Notes: generated from the sequence alone by a model not told the origin. A DNA stretch of 46,664 nucleotides from CAYTEH01 sp964436765 (GCA_964436765.1 CAYTEH010000008.1:1-46664), one strand, 5' to 3'. Counted from the first letter of the stretch, positions 16,570 through 24,465 are shown. Translations and numbers: made by a program.

Positions 16570-16616
16570 TCCGGCGCTTTGCGCCACCTTTTCCTGCGCA
16601 TGTGAGAAGGATCAGG
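16570..16616. repeat. inverted repeat of the CCCTC..GAGAAGG family
   Basis: CCTCATCC, the small hairpin GGCGC-TTT-GCGCC, then CTTTTCC...GAGAAGG. It lies in the 136-nt gap between the sigma-factor and FecR genes; the rest of the gap shows no gene. Confidence 0.5.
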
Positions 16617-16668
16617 AAATTTTCTTTTCTACGTAACAGAAGCCATTTTCGTCCGTTTTATATCCGTC

Positions 16669-18675
16669 ATGGTCCCACAGTCGTCCAATCCGGCCCATCC
16701 GCTCAGACCGGAGTCAGAGCACGCGTCCCTCGAGCATCTCCTGCGCGAGATGCGGTCGGGCATGGAGCCCGGCAGAGGCGTGCAGGCCAGAGTCAAAGCC
16801 AACGTGCAGGCGCGCATGGCGGCTCCGGCCATCCTTGCCGATGTCCGCGAGTCCATCCGGCCCGCCGCGCATGTACGCCAGTCGATCTGGGCACGAGTCT
16901 CGGCCTCGGTCGGCGCAGCGCAGGCCGATCTATGGGACACCGTGCGCGGATCATTGGCTCCGGCGCAGGGTCTGCGCGTGAGTATCTGGCAGCGTATTCT
17001 GGGCCGGTTGCAGCCGGTGGAGGAAGCCCCGTTCTACTGGAAACCGCTCAAGCTTGCCGCAGCCTTCGCGTTGCTGCTCATCACGGTTCGCATCAGCCCG
17101 GTTTTGTTCCTGGCATCGCCCACCGTGGCCGAGGCCAGCGTGAGCGTTATTCCGCACGGCCAGGTGGGCATCCTCTCCGGTGGTTTGTGGCAGCCGCTGC
17201 ACGGTGAGGTGGTGCTGCAGAAAACAGCCACTATCCAGACCAACGAAGGCGAAGCGACCCTTGCGCTCTACGACGACGCCGTCATCCGCCTGGGTGCGCA
17301 CACGACCGTCACGATCAACGATTTTTCGGACCGTCCCACCGCGCCTGCCGTCACGCCGACGGTGTCGCTGCAGGAAGGGGAGTTGTGGGTGATGGGTCTG
17401 GTGCCGCGCGATATGGACGGTATCACGGTGGGCACGGCAGAAGGCCGTGTGGTGGTGCACGAAGGCAGCGTCGCGCTGTTCCAAAACCCTTCGACAAGCT
17501 CAGGGCAGGCTCCCCAGGAAACGGACAAGACGTCGATAGCTGTCTGGCACCGCAGCGCGCAGATCGAGCGCCGGGGGCAGACGATGAACCTGCTTGCGGG
17601 CGAGCGGGTGGACCTGTTCCGCGGCCAGGCGGCGGAGGTCACGAAGAGCGATATAGACGCCTACGATCGTCCCTGGGTGAGCCGCAACCTCGCGCGTGAT
17701 GCAGTGCACCAGCGCGAAATCGCCCAGCTCCAGCAGGAGCGCAGGGCCGCGTCCGCCGGCATCCTGCCCAACACCGCCCTCTACCCCGCGAAGCGGCTCG
17801 CCGAAGCGGTGGACGTGCTCCTCACGTTCAATTCCGACGCCAAGGCCCGCAAGATCATCTCGCAGGCGAACACGCGCCTGAACGAAGCTGCTGCCCTGCT
17901 GAGCATCGGCAGCGGATCGGAGGCACTGGAGCCGCTGCGCGAATACCGCGAAACCATGGTGGCCGTCGCCACGGGCTCGGGAGCAAGCAGCGAGGTCTCG
18001 TCGCTCATCGCGCAGGAGGTGACCGAAGCGACAGCCGACGTCTCCGCGGCGCTGCCCGATGACACCTCGTATGCGCTGAAGCAGGCTGTGCGCCAGACCA
18101 TTGCCGCCTTGCCTGAAGGCCTTCCCAAGCCCGATACGGCGTCTGCCGAGCTTCTCGACGAACTCTCCTCCGTGAAGCGCAAGATCGAAGAGGGCAACGT
18201 GCAGGAAGCCAGGTTGGCGCTGGAAGAGCTGAAGCATCATTTGCCTGCCGACGATTCCAGCTCGTCGCTCACGCCTGAACAGGAGGAAGTCGAAGCCACG
18301 CTCAGCACTGTCGCGGCCGTCATCGATGCCAGCGACCCGGCCTTGGTGGAGGCGCCCGACTCGCCCACGCTGCTTGAGCGCCGCGCCATGCAGCTGGAGC
18401 GCGCAAGGCAGGCCTCTTCTTCGTCCGACCAGCCGCCCCGTACGCCCGAGGAGATCGCGAAGGAGGCGCAGGAGATCTACAACCGCATCATCCACACCTA
18501 CCAGACCGACCGTGGACGCAATATCCAGCTGCACTTGGAACTGGAACGCCTCAACGGCGACCGGGACCGCGGGCAGATCATGCGCCAGCTCCATAGGATG
18601 CTGTCGGCGGACGGGCTCGGGGACCAGGTGAGGGACGAGTTGAAGGAATTGGGGAGCGAAAACAATGGCCAGTGA
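16669..18675 (+). CDS. membrane protein with FecR and DUF5667 domains, putative sigma regulator
   Basis: 668 residues. A cytoplasmic, helix-rich N-terminal region (1-125) precedes one membrane segment (about 126-150). A FecR-like beta domain follows (about 160-330: HGQVGILSGGLWQPLHGEV, AVIRLGAHTTVTIND, VSLQEGELWVMG). Next is a DUF5667-type helical segment (about 361-412, GILPNTALYPAKRLAEAVDV), then a long charged helical tail to 668. Next to an ECF sigma factor this suggests an anti-sigma or signal sensor. A repeat-encoded peptide, NPSTSSGQAPQ (about 273-283), interrupts the FecR domain in frame. The last codons (NNGQ-stop) overlap another inverted repeat. Confidence 0.8.
   Translation: MVPQSSNPAHPLRPESEHASLEHLLREMRSGMEPGRGVQARVKANVQARMAAPAILADVRESIRPAAHVRQSIWARVSASVGAAQADLWDTVRGSLAPAQGLRVSIWQRILGRLQPVEEAPFYWKPLKLAAAFALLLITVRISPVLFLASPTVAEASVSVIPHGQVGILSGGLWQPLHGEVVLQKTATIQTNEGEATLALYDDAVIRLGAHTTVTINDFSDRPTAPAVTPTVSLQEGELWVMGLVPRDMDGITVGTAEGRVVVHEGSVALFQNPSTSSGQAPQETDKTSIAVWHRSAQIERRGQTMNLLAGERVDLFRGQAAEVTKSDIDAYDRPWVSRNLARDAVHQREIAQLQQERRAASAGILPNTALYPAKRLAEAVDVLLTFNSDAKARKIISQANTRLNEAAALLSIGSGSEALEPLREYRETMVAVATGSGASSEVSSLIAQEVTEATADVSAALPDDTSYALKQAVRQTIAALPEGLPKPDTASAELLDELSSVKRKIEEGNVQEARLALEELKHHLPADDSSSSLTPEQEEVEATLSTVAAVIDASDPALVEAPDSPTLLERRAMQLERARQASSSSDQPPRTPEEIAKEAQEIYNRIIHTYQTDRGRNIQLHLELERLNGDRDRGQIMRQLHRMLSADGLGDQVRDELKELGSENNGQ
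17487..17511. repeat. CCCTTCGACAAGCTCAGGGC repeat in the FecR gene
   Basis: An in-frame copy of the dispersed repeat, encoding PSTSSGQA. Relatives lie at 14032-14072 and 14931-14973. Confidence 0.75.
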
Positions 18676-18759
18676 CCAACAGGAATGGTGAATATGTAAT
18701 GAATAATCAAAAGAAACTCCTTTCTTGGTCATTGCGTCATTGTTGTCATTGGTCATTTG
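18664..18759. repeat. low-complexity inverted repeat, unit (A)ATGACCA/TTGGTCATT
   Basis: The left arm has CCAGTGACCAACAGGAATGG and ATGTAATGAATAATC. The right arm has TTGGTCATTGCGTCATTG and TTGTCATTGGTCATT. It lies between the FecR gene and efp. A related single arm lies at the DUF167 start (6559-6595). Confidence 0.68.
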
Positions 18760-18804
18760 CCCACGCCTTGACTAGCGCTAATCTCTCTCTCAAACTTAAT
18801 CCCT

Positions 18805-19362
18805 ATGTATACCATCACCGATCTCAAGCCCGGCCGCGCCATCTCCATCGACGGAGACCCCTACCTCGTCATGAGTTCCCAGTTCGGCCGCAAAAGCCAG
18901 AGCAAGGCGAACATGCAGTGTAAATTGAAGAACCTGAAGACGGGGGCGATCCTCGCCCGCAACTTCCAGGGCAGCGAGAAGATCGAGCAGGCCGATGTTG
19001 GATACAAGCACGTGCAGTACCTGTACGGCGACGATACCACCTCCACATTCATGGACCTGCAGACGTACGACCAGTTCGCGCTGCAGAATGACTCGCTCGA
19101 TGAAATGGTGGGTTACCTTACGGACGGTCTCGAGTGCGACGCGCTCATGTATGGCGAGAACCCCATCGGCATCAAGCTGCCCTCTACCGTCATCATGACC
19201 GTCAAGGAAACGATCCCGGGCGTGAAAGGCGATACCGCCACCGGCGGCAACAAGCCGGCCACCATGACCACCGGCCTCACTGTGAACGTCCCCTTGTTCG
19301 TCAACGAAGGCGATAAGGTCAAGGTGAACACCGAGACGGGGATGTATATGGAACGGGCGTAA
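18805..19362 (+). CDS. efp: translation elongation factor P with an unusual tip loop
   Basis: 185 residues, three OB-like domains. Helps ribosomes through polyproline stretches. The C terminus is canonical (VKETIPGVKGDTATGGNKPA, GLTVNVPLFVNEGDKVKVNT). The domain I tip, usually KPGKG with a modifiable Lys or Arg, reads QFGRKSQSKANMQ. Aligned to the E. coli protein, Gln34 sits where the modified Lys34 should be, although Arg31, Lys32 and Lys36 are close. A TTGACT -35-like hexamer lies at 18768-18773, with no clear -10. No EF-P-modifying enzyme is encoded in the window. Confidence 0.93.
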   Translation: MYTITDLKPGRAISIDGDPYLVMSSQFGRKSQSKANMQCKLKNLKTGAILARNFQGSEKIEQADVGYKHVQYLYGDDTTSTFMDLQTYDQFALQNDSLDEMVGYLTDGLECDALMYGENPIGIKLPSTVIMTVKETIPGVKGDTATGGNKPATMTTGLTVNVPLFVNEGDKVKVNTETGMYMERA

Positions 19363-19447
19363 GCGGGTGTTCCATGTGCTGATAGAACGTATTTTATGGC
19401 TTCTGAAAGCCATGAATTGATTGTGATTGCCAAAACGCGTATCAAAA

Positions 19448-19471
19448 GAGCGGGCATTCGGCCCGCGGGAC
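19448..19471 (+). repeat. REP hairpin, left copy flanking the transposase
   Basis: GCGGGC-ATTCG-GCCCGC, within a 24-nt arm that is the near-perfect reverse complement of 19963-19986. It ends at the base before the transposase ATG. Confidence 0.8.
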
Positions 19472-19936
19472 ATGAAGAATGGGTCCATGGGCCACCAACG
19501 CCGTATTATCGAAAATGAGGAAATGATGCTTGTGACGATCGTCACACGGCATAGAAAATCCATCTTCCACGACTCCGTTTGCGCTCGAGAAGCAGTTGAG
19601 ACGCTTTACCGTGTGCAGGAACTGCATCCATTCTTCCTGCATGCATTTGTGATCATGCCTGATCACTGTCATTTCTTGGTGCGCGTCCCGGCTCCCGAAT
19701 CGATTTCCAGAATAATGCGGGTATATAAATATGGATTGAGTGTACATATCGGTCAGGGGCCCATCTGGCAGCCGCGCTTTCACGTACGTATTCCCTCGAA
19801 TTCACATGAAGCGAAGAGATATGTGGATTTGAATCCGGTAAAAGCCGGAATCGTTGAAATAGGCGAGGAATATCCATGGTCATCCGCATCGGGCAGATGG
19901 GACGTGTTACCGTTGGAATGGTATGGGGCGGAATGA
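19472..19936 (+). CDS. REP-associated Y1 (HUH) transposase, RAYT
   Basis: 154 residues. A single-strand DNA nuclease/transposase of the IS200-like Y1 superfamily. The HUH metal site is HCH in IMPDHCHFLVRV. The catalytic Tyr is probably in ISRIMRVYKYGLS, and IWQPRFHVRI with RYVDLNPVKAGIVE and YPWSSAS is the usual C-terminal signature. The start is placed at the ATG just inside the left REP; ATG 19487 is an alternative. The gene sits between two inverted REP hairpins, the classic RAYT-REP arrangement, in which the enzyme is kept by the cell and mobilises REPs rather than itself. Downstream, gatB converges on it. Confidence 0.88.
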   Translation: MKNGSMGHQRRIIENEEMMLVTIVTRHRKSIFHDSVCAREAVETLYRVQELHPFFLHAFVIMPDHCHFLVRVPAPESISRIMRVYKYGLSVHIGQGPIWQPRFHVRIPSNSHEAKRYVDLNPVKAGIVEIGEEYPWSSASGRWDVLPLEWYGAE

Positions 19937-19962
19937 GTCTCCGTGGACCAAAGGCCTTTCTG

Positions 19963-19986
19963 TTCCGCGGGCCGAACGCCCGCTCT
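19963..19986 (-). repeat. REP hairpin, right copy flanking the transposase
   Basis: GCGGGC-CGAAC-GCCCGC. It is inverted relative to 19448-19471, with very few mismatches over 24 nt. Confidence 0.8.
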
Positions 19987-19993
19987 GCTGGAT

Positions 19994-21469
19994 TTAGATC
20001 AGCTTCATCAGGATGTCGTTCACCATCTTCGGGTTCGCCTGGCCCTTCGATTCCTTCATTACCGCTCCCACGATAGCGCCCAATGCCTGCTGCTTGCCCG
20101 CCTTGTACGATTCGATGGCCTTTGGGTTCTTCGCGATTGCCTGCTTCACCAGTTCCTCGATGGCGCCGGTATCGGAAATCTGGCCCATGTCCTTCTCCTT
20201 GATGATGGCGTCCGGAGACTTGCCGGTCAGGACCATGTCTTCTAAGACCGTCTTCCCCGCGTTGCCCGAGATCGTGCCGTTATCGATCGCCGTCACGAGC
20301 TTCAGCATGTGATCCAGTGACGGGGCTTCGGCAGGGGTCTTGCCGTGGGCGTTCAGGAAGCCCATCAGCTGCGTCAGCACCAGGCTCGAGGCGCGCTTCG
20401 GCTCTGCTTTGGCGGCCACGCCGTCGAAGAGCGCGCGGATCGTCGGCTGGTCAATGAGCATCGCGGCTTCGGCGTCGCTCAGGCCCATACCGATGTACGC
20501 CTGGCGCTGCTCACGGGGCGAGAGGGGGAGCGTCTTTTTGATTGCATCGACCATCTTCTTGTCGATCTTGAGCGGTGGAATGTCGGGTTCGGGGAAGTAG
20601 CGGTAGTCGCCCGCGGATTCCTTCTCGCGGAGCATGCGCGTCTTTTCCTCGTCATCCACCCAGCCCACCGTGATGTTATCGGGCAGCGGACCCTTGGTTT
20701 CCTCCCAGAGCTTCCGGAGGCGCTTCTCCTCGTACTGCAGCGCCTTCTCGAGCGATTTGAACGAGTTCAGGTTCTTGATTTCGCTGCGGGGGTTGAGCTT
20801 CTGGGTTCCTTTTTCACGCAGGGAGATCGACGCGTCGAAGCGCATCATGCCCTTGAACATATCCGCCTCGGATGCGTTGACGGCGATGAGCATCCGGCGG
20901 AGCTCCTGCGCGAAGGCGACCGCTTCGTCGGCGCTGCGCAAATCCGGCTCGGTGACGATTTCCATGAGGGGCGTCCCGGCGCGGTTGTAATCGCAGAGCG
21001 TCACCGATCCGCGGTGGGAGAGCTTCCCCGCATCATTCTCCATGTGCAGGCGGGTGATCCTGCATTTCATCTCTTTCTTGCCCCCTCCTGGCGCTGCGGC
21101 GCCACCCTCCCCCGCTGCGGCGGGAGAGGGAGTGAAGTCGTACGTGACCACTCCGTTTGATGCGAGCGGGAAGTCGTACTGCGAGATTTGGAATCCCGAG
21201 GGCAGGTCGGGGTAGAAGTAGTGCTTGCGGTCGAAGTGGTTGTTCTCGTTTACCGTGCACTGGAGGGTGAGTGATGCGGCAATGGCCTTCATCACCGCCT
21301 CGCCGTTCACGACCGGCAGCGAACCGGGATGGCCCATGCACACTTCGCACACGGTCGTATTGGGTTCTTTCCCGAACGCGTCGTTGTCGCACCCGCAGAA
21401 CATCTTCGTTTTCGTGTTCATCTGGGCGTGGACCTCGAGCCCTATGATCGCTTCAAGTTCGACAGGCAT
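19994..21469 (-). CDS. gatB: Asp-tRNA(Asn)/Glu-tRNA(Gln) amidotransferase subunit B
   Basis: 491 residues. With GatA and GatC it amidates mischarged Glu-tRNA(Gln) (and Asp-tRNA(Asn)). The N-terminal cradle has the motif IIGLEVHAQM and zinc-type cysteines (MFCGCDNDAF, VCEVCMGHPG). KHYFYPDLPSGFQISQYD, GTPLMEIVTEPDLRS and ADMFKGMMRFDASISL are family blocks, and the YqeY-like tail domain ends the protein. About 18 residues (TPSPAAAGEGGAAAPGGG) at residues 113-130 are encoded by an inverted repeat of the same family as the trmD insert. gatA and gatC are not nearby, so the complex is encoded at separate loci. Confidence 0.95.
   Translation of the reverse strand: MPVELEAIIGLEVHAQMNTKTKMFCGCDNDAFGKEPNTTVCEVCMGHPGSLPVVNGEAVMKAIAASLTLQCTVNENNHFDRKHYFYPDLPSGFQISQYDFPLASNGVVTYDFTPSPAAAGEGGAAAPGGGKKEMKCRITRLHMENDAGKLSHRGSVTLCDYNRAGTPLMEIVTEPDLRSADEAVAFAQELRRMLIAVNASEADMFKGMMRFDASISLREKGTQKLNPRSEIKNLNSFKSLEKALQYEEKRLRKLWEETKGPLPDNITVGWVDDEEKTRMLREKESAGDYRYFPEPDIPPLKIDKKMVDAIKKTLPLSPREQRQAYIGMGLSDAEAAMLIDQPTIRALFDGVAAKAEPKRASSLVLTQLMGFLNAHGKTPAEAPSLDHMLKLVTAIDNGTISGNAGKTVLEDMVLTGKSPDAIIKEKDMGQISDTGAIEELVKQAIAKNPKAIESYKAGKQQALGAIVGAVMKESKGQANPKMVNDILMKLI
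21081..21131. repeat. inverted repeat inserted in frame in gatB
   Basis: Two nested hairpins: GGCGC-TGC-GGCGCC-like, and CCCTCCCCC-GCTGCGGC-GGGAGAGGGA. The outer arms match the trmD insert. Confidence 0.72.
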
Positions 21470-21837
21470 GGATTCAATGGGAGGATGAAGGCCGACTTGC
21501 CCCGCGTAGCCCTGCAGGGCGGAGAGGGGTGATTGCTTTCAGTTTCGGCATGGAGTAATCGTATATTTCCCAGCCAGTTGAGGCAAATGCCAAGTTTGAA
21601 GATACAGCGCTTCAGCCTGCGGCGCCCCCCTTTCTTTGTCGCGACAAAGAAAGGGGCAAAGAAAACGCTTTGCGCGCCAAAGCTCCTCCGCCCGGCTCCG
21701 GATCTCCGTCGCAGGGCCTCCAAGGCTTCGGCCCTGCTCCATCGATCATGCGCCAAAGGCGCGGAGCCTTCCCCCTCACCCCCCGTGGCGCGCAAGCCAC
21801 CCATGTTTGTCGTTATCGAATCAGGCTGGAATTCGTA
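21470..21837. other. gene-less 368-nt stretch between gatB and def
   Basis: No convincing gene. It holds a 30-bp perfect palindrome (21627-21656), then a GC-rich stretch with several small inverted pairs (GGGCCTCC...GGCCCTGC, GCGCCAAAGGCGCGG) and a CCCTCACCCCCC element near 21773. Reading frames stay open on both strands because of base composition. It looks like repeat-derived DNA. Confidence 0.6.
21627..21656. repeat. 30-bp perfect palindrome
   Basis: Half-site CCCCTTTCTTTGTCG joined directly to its reverse complement without a spacer, centred on the CGCG at 21640-21643. On RNA this would be a hairpin of 13 bp or more. Confidence 0.85.
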
Positions 21838-22314
21838 TTACATTTGAACAGCCGGCGCTTTCGCGTCCGGTTTGGTGTGGTAATCCACAATCAGCTTCCC
21901 CTCCAGGTGGTCCACCTCGTGCTGGACGACCCTGGCATCGAAGTCTTTGAGCTTCCGTTCCTGTCTCTGGCCTTTTTCATCCAGGTAGGTGAGATGGATC
22001 TCCACCGAACGGGGGACCGGGAGCCAGATATTGGGCAGGCTCAGACATCCTTCTTCATCGATGGCCGTCTCTTTGCTCTTCCACGTGATATCGGGATTGA
22101 TGAGCGGGATGGGTTTGCCGTTCACCTGGCCGATGCAGACGCGGAGCGAGACGCCCACCTGCGGCGCGGCGAGGCCGACGCCATTGGCGGCCTTCATGCT
22201 CATATTCATATCCTTGATGAGCTTCAGCACTTTCTTCGTGACCTTCTCCACGCGCTCGGTCTTTTTCCGAAGCACGGGGTTATCGGCGCCAGTGACGATG
22301 GGGAGGGCGGGCAT
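21838..22314 (-). CDS. def: peptide deformylase
   Basis: 158 residues. Removes the formyl group from nascent proteins with a metal centre. All three motifs are present: GVGLAAPQ (motif 1), EEGCLSLP with the Cys ligand (motif 2), and QHEVDHLEGKL with two His ligands and the catalytic Glu (motif 3). The ATG at 22314 is directly preceded by a GGGTTA-type repeat arm, so its promoter (TATTCT near 22353-22359) and 5' leader contain the repeat. The DEDDh exonuclease gene lies upstream on the same strand. Confidence 0.95.
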   Translation of the reverse strand: MPALPIVTGADNPVLRKKTERVEKVTKKVLKLIKDMNMSMKAANGVGLAAPQVGVSLRVCIGQVNGKPIPLINPDITWKSKETAIDEEGCLSLPNIWLPVPRSVEIHLTYLDEKGQRQERKLKDFDARVVQHEVDHLEGKLIVDYHTKPDAKAPAVQM

Positions 22315-22444
22315 GCGAGGGTTAGGGCTGGGGCTGGGGTCAGGATGCAGGAATAGAATACTAGAAAACGGGGATAATCATCAAAGGTCACTTTAGATTT
22401 TTATCTAACCCTAGCCCTAACCCTAATCCTAATCCTAGCCCTAC
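22315..22444. repeat. low-complexity inverted repeat, unit CCCTAA/CCCTAG (def-exonuclease gap)
   Basis: Left arm GGGTTAGGGCTGGGGCTGG (22319-22337). Right arm CTAACCCTAGCCCTAACC and CTAATCCTAATCCTAGCCC (22405-22442). About 60 nt lie between. The exonuclease stop codon lies in the right arm. The unit is shared with 42496-42546 and 43021-43052. Confidence 0.75.
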
Positions 22445-23019
22445 CTCGCCAACTGCTTGATCGACGCCCGCGCCCTGAGCTGCTCGATCGACTGGATCCG
22501 TCCCTGTTCCATCATCTTCATGAGCGCGTCGGCGGCGAGGATCACGTCCGCCAGCGCCCGGTGACGGTCCACGGGCATCGTGAGGCCGAATTTTTTGGAA
22601 ACGACGTCCAGTGAATGGCGGAACTCGGTGGGGTACAGGCTCTGGCTCAGGCGCATGGTGCACAGGCACTCGGGCAGGTCGACGTAGCCCCAGCAGTACT
22701 GCTTTTCGGTATCGAGGAATCCGTAGTCGAAGCTCGCGTTATGCGCCACGAGCACAGACCCCTTCGCGAACTCCAGAAACTGCGGCAGCACCTGGTCGAT
22801 CGTGGGGGCCTTGGCTACCTCCTCTGGCGTGATTTTGTTCACCTGCCGTGCTTCCCAGGGGATATCGCGCTCGGGGTTCACGAGCGAGACGAAGGCGGTG
22901 TCCTTCTGCAGCACGCCGTTCTCCAGCCGCATGCCCGCGATTTCGATGATCCGGTGCCCTTTGCGGGGGTCGAGGCCCGTCGTTTCGAGGTCGAAGATGG
23001 TGAGCGGAGGCAGTGCCAT
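22441..23019 (-). CDS. DEDDh 3'-5' exonuclease (DNA polymerase III epsilon-like)
   Basis: 192 residues. Exo I motif FDLETTGLDP, Exo II AHNASFDYGFL, Exo III HRALADVILAADAL give the DEDDh set. Single domain without the polymerase or UvrC-like fusions found in some relatives, so it may be the proofreading subunit or a general DNA/RNA exonuclease. The ATG at 23019 lies 9 nt after a TATAGT box (23029-23034). It is divergent from nth with only 56 nt between them, so both promoters share this gap; a DNA-repair link is plausible. Confidence 0.88.
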   Translation of the reverse strand: MALPPLTIFDLETTGLDPRKGHRIIEIAGMRLENGVLQKDTAFVSLVNPERDIPWEARQVNKITPEEVAKAPTIDQVLPQFLEFAKGSVLVAHNASFDYGFLDTEKQYCWGYVDLPECLCTMRLSQSLYPTEFRHSLDVVSKKFGLTMPVDRHRALADVILAADALMKMMEQGRIQSIEQLRARASIKQLAR

Positions 23020-23028
23020 GGGGGAGGG

Positions 23029-23034
23029 ACTATA
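23029..23034 (-). promoter_or_regulatory. -10 box TATAGT, 9 nt before the exonuclease ATG
   Basis: Minus-strand TATAGT, then a G/C-only 9-nt spacer, then the ATG at 23019. Confidence 0.5.
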
Positions 23035-23063
23035 TCTGTGACGATACAGAGGGAGAATTGTAC

Positions 23064-23069
23064 TATCAT
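23064..23069 (+). promoter_or_regulatory. -10 box TATCAT, 6 nt before the nth GTG
   Basis: TATCAT then 6 nt to the GTG at 23076 (9 nt to the ATG at 23079). Confidence 0.5.
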
Positions 23070-23075
23070 TAAATT

Positions 23076-23735
23076 GTGATGAAAAAAGTCCCGGTCCCCG
23101 TCATCCTCGGCAAGCTCGGGAAACTCCACGACCCTCCCCGCACATTCCTCAATTTCGATACGCCGTTTCACCTGCTGATGGTCACGATCTTGAGCGCGCA
23201 GTGCACCGACGCGCGGGTCAACATGATCAGTCCCGGGCTCTTCAAAAAATACCCGACCCCACAGTCGCTTTTGGATACGCCTGAAGCCGAGCTCAAGCGC
23301 GACATCTTCTCGTGCGGGCACTACAACAACAAGGCGAAGCACCTGCGCGGCGCGGCGAAGCTGATCCTCGACAAGTTCCACGGCGAGGTGCCGCAGACGA
23401 TGGAGGAATTGCTGGAGCTTCCGGGAGTGGGCCGGAAGACCGCTACGGTGGTCCTCTACGCCGCGTTCGGACAGGAGCAGGGGATCGCGGTGGATACGCA
23501 CGTGTGGCGGGTGAGCAAGCGTCTGGGGCTCACGAAGGCGAAGACCCAGGACACGATCGAACTGGATTTGATGCGGCAGACGCGGCGCGGGAAGTGGGGC
23601 TACCTGCACACGTTGCTCATCATGCACGGTCGTACTATCTGCATTGCCCGGAACCGGAAGTGCGATGTGTGCCCGTTCAAGCAAGAATGTCCGTCCTCGT
23701 GGGTGATGGAGCGGGAAGATCTGGCGAAGAAATGA
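23076..23735 (+). CDS. nth: endonuclease III
   Basis: 219 residues. A base-excision-repair glycosylase/AP lyase for oxidised pyrimidines. The helix-hairpin-helix LPGVGRKTATVVL carries the catalytic Lys, and AVDTHVWRVSKRLGL the catalytic Asp. The C-terminal [4Fe-4S] cluster is C-x6-C-x2-C-x5-C (CIARNRKCDVCPFKQEC). GTG at 23076 and ATG at 23079 are adjacent; the former fits the 6-nt -10 spacing. It is followed at 43 nt by a CDP-alcohol phosphatidyltransferase gene. Confidence 0.95.
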   Translation: MMKKVPVPVILGKLGKLHDPPRTFLNFDTPFHLLMVTILSAQCTDARVNMISPGLFKKYPTPQSLLDTPEAELKRDIFSCGHYNNKAKHLRGAAKLILDKFHGEVPQTMEELLELPGVGRKTATVVLYAAFGQEQGIAVDTHVWRVSKRLGLTKAKTQDTIELDLMRQTRRGKWGYLHTLLIMHGRTICIARNRKCDVCPFKQECPSSWVMEREDLAKK

Positions 23736-23778
23736 CGTTTGTACTGATCTGTGCGAAGCGATACAGTAGCGTCCTTTT

Positions 23779-24465
23779 ATGGAAACCGAAACGCAGGAAC
23801 AGCCACCGGAACCGGCATCGCCCATGTTGCAAATCCGCAACAAACTGGAGAAGCCGTTGAATGCGGCGTTGCAGGCGATCGGGAATGTCGTCCATCCCAA
23901 CCACATCACCGCCAGTCGCGTTCCCCTGACCGTGGCGGCTATCGGACTTGATCAGGTGTCGCACATCGCGGGCGCCACAGTGTATGCCATCACCACACTT
24001 ATCGACTGGCTCGATGGCGCCGTGGCGCGCAGCAGCAAAGGCAAAGAGACCAAGGAAGGCACGCTGCTCGATCCGTTCATCGACAAGGTGGCGAATTTTA
24101 CGGCACTGTCATATCAGATCGGGTTGCATGCGGATGACATCGCCTTCACTGCAGCCGCGATCGCGAGCATGTCGCTCAATGCGGTGTCGCAGGTGCAGCG
24201 CGGGGATCTTGCCGGCCAGGCGGCTGATATCCACAAGGGGATTCTGGCGCCCGATTCCTGCGAACCCGTGAAGGAAGACGGGGCGGTCAAAGGCATCAAA
24301 GCCAACACGCTCGGCAAAATAAAGCAGATGTTCGAATGCGCGGCCATCACGGGCATGTTCGCGGCTGGGGAGCACGATGAAATGCGGATCGCGGCGGCCG
24401 CTGCTCTCATTGCATCATCTCTCTTCAGTCTTGCGGGAACCCTCCGGCGGTATACGACGCAGTGA
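23779..24465 (+). CDS. CDP-alcohol phosphatidyltransferase family membrane protein
   Basis: 228 residues. The catalytic signature D-x2-DG-x2-AR-x9-G-x3-D-x3-D is seen in DWLDGAVARSSKGKETKEG followed by TLLDPFIDK. Hydrophobic segments flank it (about 55-75, 110-125, 195-220). Such enzymes join a CDP-activated group to an alcohol (glycerol-phosphate, inositol or others) in phospholipid synthesis; which one is not clear. The ATG follows TAGCGT by 6 nt. The 3' end overlaps the small zinc-ribbon gene on the other strand by 41 nt. Confidence 0.85.
   Translation: METETQEQPPEPASPMLQIRNKLEKPLNAALQAIGNVVHPNHITASRVPLTVAAIGLDQVSHIAGATVYAITTLIDWLDGAVARSSKGKETKEGTLLDPFIDKVANFTALSYQIGLHADDIAFTAAAIASMSLNAVSQVQRGDLAGQAADIHKGILAPDSCEPVKEDGAVKGIKANTLGKIKQMFECAAITGMFAAGEHDEMRIAAAAALIASSLFSLAGTLRRYTTQ

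Noticed and set aside
21533..21847. Overlapping open frames on both strands between gatB and def
   Set aside because: They run through a palindrome and repeat-like DNA, match no family and have no start signals of the type seen elsewhere.
22405..22442. CCCTAA repeats as telomere-like DNA or chromosome end
   Set aside because: Only a few imperfect units, paired with an inverted arm, and ordinary genes continue on both sides. The same unit occurs at 42.5-43 kb.
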